Origin: Bog-756 sp963703145
Lineage (GTDB): Bacteria > Actinomycetota > Acidimicrobiia > Acidimicrobiales > RAAP-2
Direction: 5' to 3'
Length of the DNA stretch: 64,000 bases
Assembly: GCA_963703145.1 (NCBI GenBank)
Contig: OY969793.1
Span: 434,001-498,000 of the forward strand
Shown here: in pieces, positions 60,723 to 64,000 of the stretch
Layout of the letters: each line of letters opens with the position of its first letter
How positions within the stretch are numbered: the stretch's first letter is position 1
The notes under the pieces: generated by a model
What the model was told of the DNA's origin: nothing
Database searches by the model: none
Seen by the model: only the letters and a program-made list of their open reading frames with translations
Made by a program: the position numbers and the translations under genes

Positions 60723-61219
60723 CGCACCGAGAGGCTAGTGGTTTCACGGCGGGCTGGGGAAGAACGGTGGACATCTCGGAGGATCCTGGGGACGGACCGA
60801 GAAATGTGGAGGAAAAGGTAGGGATTTCGCGCCGCCCTATTGACCCTGTTTGGGCCACCGATCACAGTGTCAATTGTTCGGGAAGCCGAAGCAGCGCCGG
60901 AGACCGGAGGAGACCGGAGGAGGAGCCGAAAGGTTCATCTGGAGGTCGAATCGCAGGTTCGGCGAGGCAGTAGGTGACCGAAAGTGGTGGTCCGGGGACG
61001 GACCGAGGCGTCCGAAAGGATGCACCGGTCCGGTGCTCGTTGCAGGGTCGTCCGACACGGCCAGGCAAAGGGTGAGGCCGGGTCGCTGCGAACGTGGCCC
61101 CGAGGAGCTCGGGCGGCTTCGGTCGTTCGGTTACTCGGGGCTGCTTCGCGCCCGGGCACCGGCCGGTCGCCTCCTGAGTCAGGGGCCACCCCTGGGTCGG
61201 GGGGACGGGCGCTTGGGGG
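60723..61219. other. 497-base gap with direct repeats and hairpins, no gene seen
   Basis: No credible coding frame: short frames here lack family resemblance and have poor codon pattern. GGGGACGGACCGAG occurs at 60788-60801 and again at 60994-61007. GGTCCG/CGGACC (60989-61004) and GCACCGG/CCGGTGC (61022-61036) form hairpins. A GACCGGAGGA motif is repeated near 60902-60920. The GH43 promoter is expected in this stretch: on the minus strand TTGACA is at 60873-60868 but its -10 is poor. A non-coding RNA is possible. Confidence 0.4.
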
Positions 61220-62134
61220 TCAGTGGTGTTGCACGGCCGACCCGGTCGCGGTGACGGCCTCCATCTGACAGGGATCGTCGGTGTCGTTGCAGCGCTCGCA
61301 CTCGAGCTCGAGCGTGCTGTGGGAGATGGCGTACGGCTCGGCGATGGCGTGCTTGACCCGCTCGCTCACCACTTGGGCCTCCTCGAGGGTGGGATGTCCG
61401 GTCAGCACCATGTGGGCCGAGAGCACCCGCATCTCGCTCGACAGGCTCCAGACATGGAGGTCGTGTACCTCGCCGACACCGGGCACCGCCGCCATGGTGG
61501 CGGTCAAGAGGTCGAGGTCGACGTCTGGGGGCGTGGACTCGAGCAGGACGGCGATGCTCCGCCGAAACACGCGGGACGCCTGGTACAAGATGATGGCGGC
61601 CACCACCAGGGCCGAGACGGGGTCGAGCCAGGTGGCCGAGGGTGCCACCACCATGAGCACACCGGCCACCACCACGGCCAGGGAGGCCAGCGCGTCGCCG
61701 GCCATGTGCAGGACCGCCGAGCGCATGTTGAGGTCGTGGGAACCGTCCGACAGGATGAGGGCGGCGATCCCGTTGACCATCAGTCCGAGGGCGGCCACGA
61801 CGATCACGATGCCGGCGCGGACCGTCTCGGGATGGCCCAGGCGGTGGATGCTGCCGATCACGATGAGGGCCGTGACCACCGCCACCAACGCCGCGTTGGC
61901 CAGAGCGGCGAGAATGGTGGCCCTGTGGTTCCCGAACGAGCGCCGGGCGCTCGGAGGCCTGAGGGCCAGGCGGACCGCCACGAGGGAGAGGACCAGTGCG
62001 CCGACGTCGGAGAGGTTGTGACCGGCATCGGCCAGCAGGCCCGTGGAGTGGGCCACCAGGCCGAACCCGATCTGGACGACCACCAGCAACCCGTTGAGAG
62101 CAAGGCTGACGGTGAGTCTGCGTGTTCTGTCCAT
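61220..62134 (-). CDS. Cation diffusion facilitator (CDF) family transporter
   Basis: 304 residues from ATG 62134. Six membrane helices; metal sites in helix 2 (GLLADAGHNLSDV, with HxxxD) and helix 5 (SAVLHMAGDALASLAVV, HxxxD). The C-terminal domain from about 205 (VDLDLLTATMAAVPGVGEVH) is the cytoplasmic ferredoxin-like fold. A final ECERCNDTDDPCQME has Cys residues that could bind metal. It exports divalent metals (Zn, Co, Fe, Mn or Cd) in exchange for protons; selectivity is unassigned. A longer frame to 62419 opposes the YdcF-like gene. Confidence 0.9.
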   Translation of the reverse strand: MDRTRRLTVSLALNGLLVVVQIGFGLVAHSTGLLADAGHNLSDVGALVLSLVAVRLALRPPSARRSFGNHRATILAALANAALVAVVTALIVIGSIHRLGHPETVRAGIVIVVAALGLMVNGIAALILSDGSHDLNMRSAVLHMAGDALASLAVVVAGVLMVVAPSATWLDPVSALVVAAIILYQASRVFRRSIAVLLESTPPDVDLDLLTATMAAVPGVGEVHDLHVWSLSSEMRVLSAHMVLTGHPTLEEAQVVSERVKHAIAEPYAISHSTLELECERCNDTDDPCQMEAVTATGSAVQHH

Positions 62135-62209
62135 GGGTGGGCCTCCACCCAAGCCTACCAACCACCCTGTCCGATCCACCGGTGAGGCTCCGGGCGGCCC
62201 TCTGGCCGG

Positions 62210-62215
62210 TAGGTT
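62210..62215 (+). promoter_or_regulatory. Candidate -10 hexamer placing the YdcF-like gene on a leaderless mRNA
   Basis: TAGGTT ends exactly 6 nt before ATG 62222. There is no ribosome-binding sequence between them. Same geometry as before 12467 and 37782. Confidence 0.45.
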
Positions 62216-62221
62216 CTGGCC

Positions 62222-62773
62222 ATGGCCGAGCCACCCTCGAGAATCCGGAGGGTGGTGGTCTGGACCCTCCTCGTCGTGGTGGTCTTCGGCGTGGTCGGCT
62301 TCGTCGTGGGCACGGCCCGCCTCTTCTTGTGGCCGCCGACCGACCTGCCGGTCAAGGCCGACGCCGTGGTGGCACTGGGGGGCGACACCGGCCAGCTCCG
62401 AGCCAAACTGGCGGTCCATCTGGCCCGGTCAGGCTACGCACCGATCGCGGTCATCTCCCTGGGTGGGCAAAAGGCCGTTCCGTGCCCGAAGGCGGTGCCC
62501 GGGATCCAGATCATGTGCTTCCGGGCCGACCCCCTCGACACCAGGGGTGAGGCCGAGTACGTGGCGGCACTGGCGGCCCGACGGCACTGGCACCGCATCC
62601 TGGTGGTCTCCGAGCGCAGCCAGGCGACCCGGGCCCGGATGCTGTTCAAGCGGTGTACGCCCGTCCAGCTGGTGATGACCCCGGTGGCCGACCCGAGGGA
62701 CCGGCTGCCCTATGACGTGGTCTACGAGTGGGGGGCGCTGATCAAGGCCCTGGTGTTCGTGCGGCCCTGCTGA
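62222..62773 (+). CDS. YdcF/SanA-like DUF218 membrane-anchored protein
   Basis: 183 residues. An N-terminal membrane helix (about 12-32) precedes a DUF218 domain: DAVVALGGDTGQLRAKLAVH, VISLGGQKAV, DTRGEAEYVAALAARRHWHR, VSERSQATRARMLFKRC. The fold resembles YdcF, ElyC and SanA proteins, associated with envelope integrity. The orientation puts the domain outside. No partner gene is coupled to it. Confidence 0.8.
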   Translation: MAEPPSRIRRVVVWTLLVVVVFGVVGFVVGTARLFLWPPTDLPVKADAVVALGGDTGQLRAKLAVHLARSGYAPIAVISLGGQKAVPCPKAVPGIQIMCFRADPLDTRGEAEYVAALAARRHWHRILVVSERSQATRARMLFKRCTPVQLVMTPVADPRDRLPYDVVYEWGALIKALVFVRPC

Positions 62774-62806
62774 GGCGGCAGCGGGCCGAATGCCACACTC
62801 CCGGGA

Positions 62807-63778
62807 TCAGGGGTCGCCGATCCGGGCGATCCCGGCCCGGTCGAGGCGGTTGAGCAGTTCGTACTCCGGCTCCAGGCGGGACCGGAGGCGCTCCCGCTGG
62901 GCGCCGCTCAATACCGAGCGGGTGCCTGTCACCCGGGCCCGGCGGCCTTCCAGGGGAAGGTCGAGCCGCACAGCCAGCCCGGCCAGCCCGGTGGCGAAGT
63001 CCTCGGTGAAAAAGACGCTCGAGCACGACCCGATGCGGTCGGTCGCCTCGGCCACGTCCAAACGAGGGGAGAACATGGCCAACTGGGTCACGAGCCCCTC
63101 GACGGGCACCCGGTCCACGAAGGCGTCGAACCCGTCCGCCGCCAAGAGTCGCTCCCGGTCGGCGACTCGTCCCGGGGTGTCGGGATCGTCGCCGGCGACC
63201 AGGTAGTCGAAGTAGGAGTGGACTCGCTCGATGGGGTCGCGCAGGATGGTGACAGTGAAGGTGCGGGGAGGCAGCGGCTGGTCGGGGAAGGGTCGGTGCG
63301 ACCGCCCGAACAGGTAGGCGCCCTCGGCCAGCACCTGTCGGTCGTTGGAGGCGAAGGCGTAGGGGCCGCTGAACGTGCGCTGGAGGCGGGTGCCGGCGAT
63401 CCTCGTCCACACCGTCATGGGATCCTCGCCACCGAGCGCCAGGAAGCTCAGGAAGAGACTGGTGCCGGCGGTCTTGCGCACGTGGTAGCAGTAGACCCTG
63501 CGGCTACCGTCGGGCAGGGTGAGGTGGCCGGCGGCCTCGCGGAACGAAGGATCGCGCTTCAGCTCCCATGCGGACCGAAGTGAGCTCGCCTCCCGGCGGA
63601 CACGTCGCCACGTCCGCACCGACGCCGGCGGGGGAGGCGGGTTGGCATCGGCCGGCTGGACCCCCCCTTGCACCCGGCTCACTGTAGTGGCGGCCCGGCC
63701 CACCGCTACCGCCGCCGTCCCCGGTCGGGACGGGAGGTGCTGGCACCGGCTAGAACTATCACTGGGGACACGAGCCAT
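62807..63778 (-). CDS. Sulfotransferase family protein
   Basis: 323 residues at the longest start. PAPS-binding signs: VYCYHVRKTAGTSLFLSFL near residue 95 is the 5'-phosphosulfate loop, and ILRDPIERVHSYFDYL is the 3'-phosphate region. The family transfers sulfate from PAPS to carbohydrates or small molecules; substrate unknown. The N-terminal 55 residues are low-complexity (QPADANPPPPPASV) and the real start may lie further in. No PAPS-synthesis genes are in the window. It faces the YdcF-like gene tail to tail, 33 nt apart. Confidence 0.78.
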   Translation of the reverse strand: MARVPSDSSSRCQHLPSRPGTAAVAVGRAATTVSRVQGGVQPADANPPPPPASVRTWRRVRREASSLRSAWELKRDPSFREAAGHLTLPDGSRRVYCYHVRKTAGTSLFLSFLALGGEDPMTVWTRIAGTRLQRTFSGPYAFASNDRQVLAEGAYLFGRSHRPFPDQPLPPRTFTVTILRDPIERVHSYFDYLVAGDDPDTPGRVADRERLLAADGFDAFVDRVPVEGLVTQLAMFSPRLDVAEATDRIGSCSSVFFTEDFATGLAGLAVRLDLPLEGRRARVTGTRSVLSGAQRERLRSRLEPEYELLNRLDRAGIARIGDP

Positions 63779-63825
63779 CCGACCGCCCGCGCATGCGTGC
63801 CGGGCCGAGCGCAGTGGAGGACGCC

Positions 63826-64000
63826 ATGGGGTTCATGGACAAGGTGAAGGCGCAGGCGACGGTGCTGGCCGACAAGGCCCAGACCGGCGTGCAGCAGGGC
63901 CAGGTCAAACTCCAAGAGATGCAGTCCGGCAAGCAGGCCGACCACTTGCTCCGTGAGCTGGGTGCCTATGTCTTCTTGAGCGAGCGGGGACGTACCCCGG
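63826..64000 (+). CDS. Small charged coiled-coil protein, C-terminus outside window
   Basis: 58 codons visible from ATG 63826 and still open at the window edge. GGAGG lies 5 nt upstream. MDKVKAQATVLADKAQTGVQ and the following KLQEMQSGKQADHLLREL make a continuous amphipathic helix rich in Lys, Gln and Ala. It resembles small actinobacterial phasin-like or DUF-type helical proteins, but I cannot name the family from the fragment. Confidence 0.6.
   Translation, partial: MGFMDKVKAQATVLADKAQTGVQQGQVKLQEMQSGKQADHLLRELGAYVFLSERGRTP

Noticed and set aside
60723..61219. tRNA or rRNA gene in the longest gap
   Set aside because: No T-arm GGTTCRANYCC with matching acceptor stem could be folded by eye.
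1..64000. CRISPR array, prophage, transposon or restriction-modification island
   Set aside because: No regularly spaced repeats, integrase, transposase, phage structural or nuclease genes seen; the single methylase is isolated.

Overview
The window looks like chromosomal DNA of a high-GC actinomycete, most likely of the Acidimicrobiia type; that placement is my inference. The support is very GC-rich, GTG/TTG-start-rich coding sequence with 4-nt stop/start overlaps, a mycofactocin locus with an NDMA-dependent alcohol dehydrogenase, a PASTA-domain kinase, a Glu-type RpiB, a long-form IleRS and an iscS-mnmA-ligA string with gatCAB nearby. I saw no phage, IS element, CRISPR array, rRNA or tRNA. 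Start codons quoted below were read directly from the bases.

Layout. 1-1232 (minus): two related membrane coiled-coil proteins, the first fused to a GH43-like propeller and cut by the window edge. 1361-8084: mycofactocin locus (mftA-B-C-E, an SDR, mftF on the minus strand; mftR and an alcohol dehydrogenase on plus), with no mftD. 8147-14298: lipoprotein esterase, class III aminotransferase plus HpnA-type epimerase (hopanoid-type pair), then rpiB plus an MTA/SAH-deaminase-like hydrolase. 14319-16078 (minus): an ArsR/AHSA1 pair and two SRPBCC proteins. 16210-19746: thioesterase, acyl-CoA synthetase, YihY-type membrane protein. 19850-21911 (minus): Rrf2 regulator, GNAT, Fpg/Nei glycosylase. 22011-26791: ileS and an FGGY kinase. 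26936-29521: secreted SGNH/FN3 protein. 29559-32315 (minus): methyltransferase and leuA with a Leu-rich leader peptide and attenuator.

32363-37576 is a divergent gamma-glutamylation pathway (GS-like ligase and SDR on minus; PuuD-like hydrolase, aldehyde dehydrogenase and SDR on plus). 37634-42096: a 39-residue membrane peptide, an MFS gene with an apparent +1 frameshift, an acyl-CoA ligase and a semialdehyde dehydrogenase. 42122-46513: iscS-mnmA-ligA. 46590-51158: a promoter with a long leader, a secreted protein, a PASTA kinase, a small double-CxxC protein and an orphan D12 DNA methylase. 51270-55104: SDR, MFS exporter, SCP2 protein, hydrolase. 55121-58322: gatCAB. 58311-64000: membrane-anchored GH43 protein, a 497-base repeat-containing gap, CDF transporter, YdcF-like protein, sulfotransferase and the start of a small coiled-coil protein.

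Themes worth attention: the mycofactocin locus without mftD; the gamma-glutamyl pathway in which SDRs stand where an amine oxidase would be expected, suggesting an amino-alcohol substrate; the aminotransferase-HpnA-RpiB-deaminase string; classical leu attenuation; and TAnnnT hexamers 6 nt before start codons, suggesting leaderless mRNAs.
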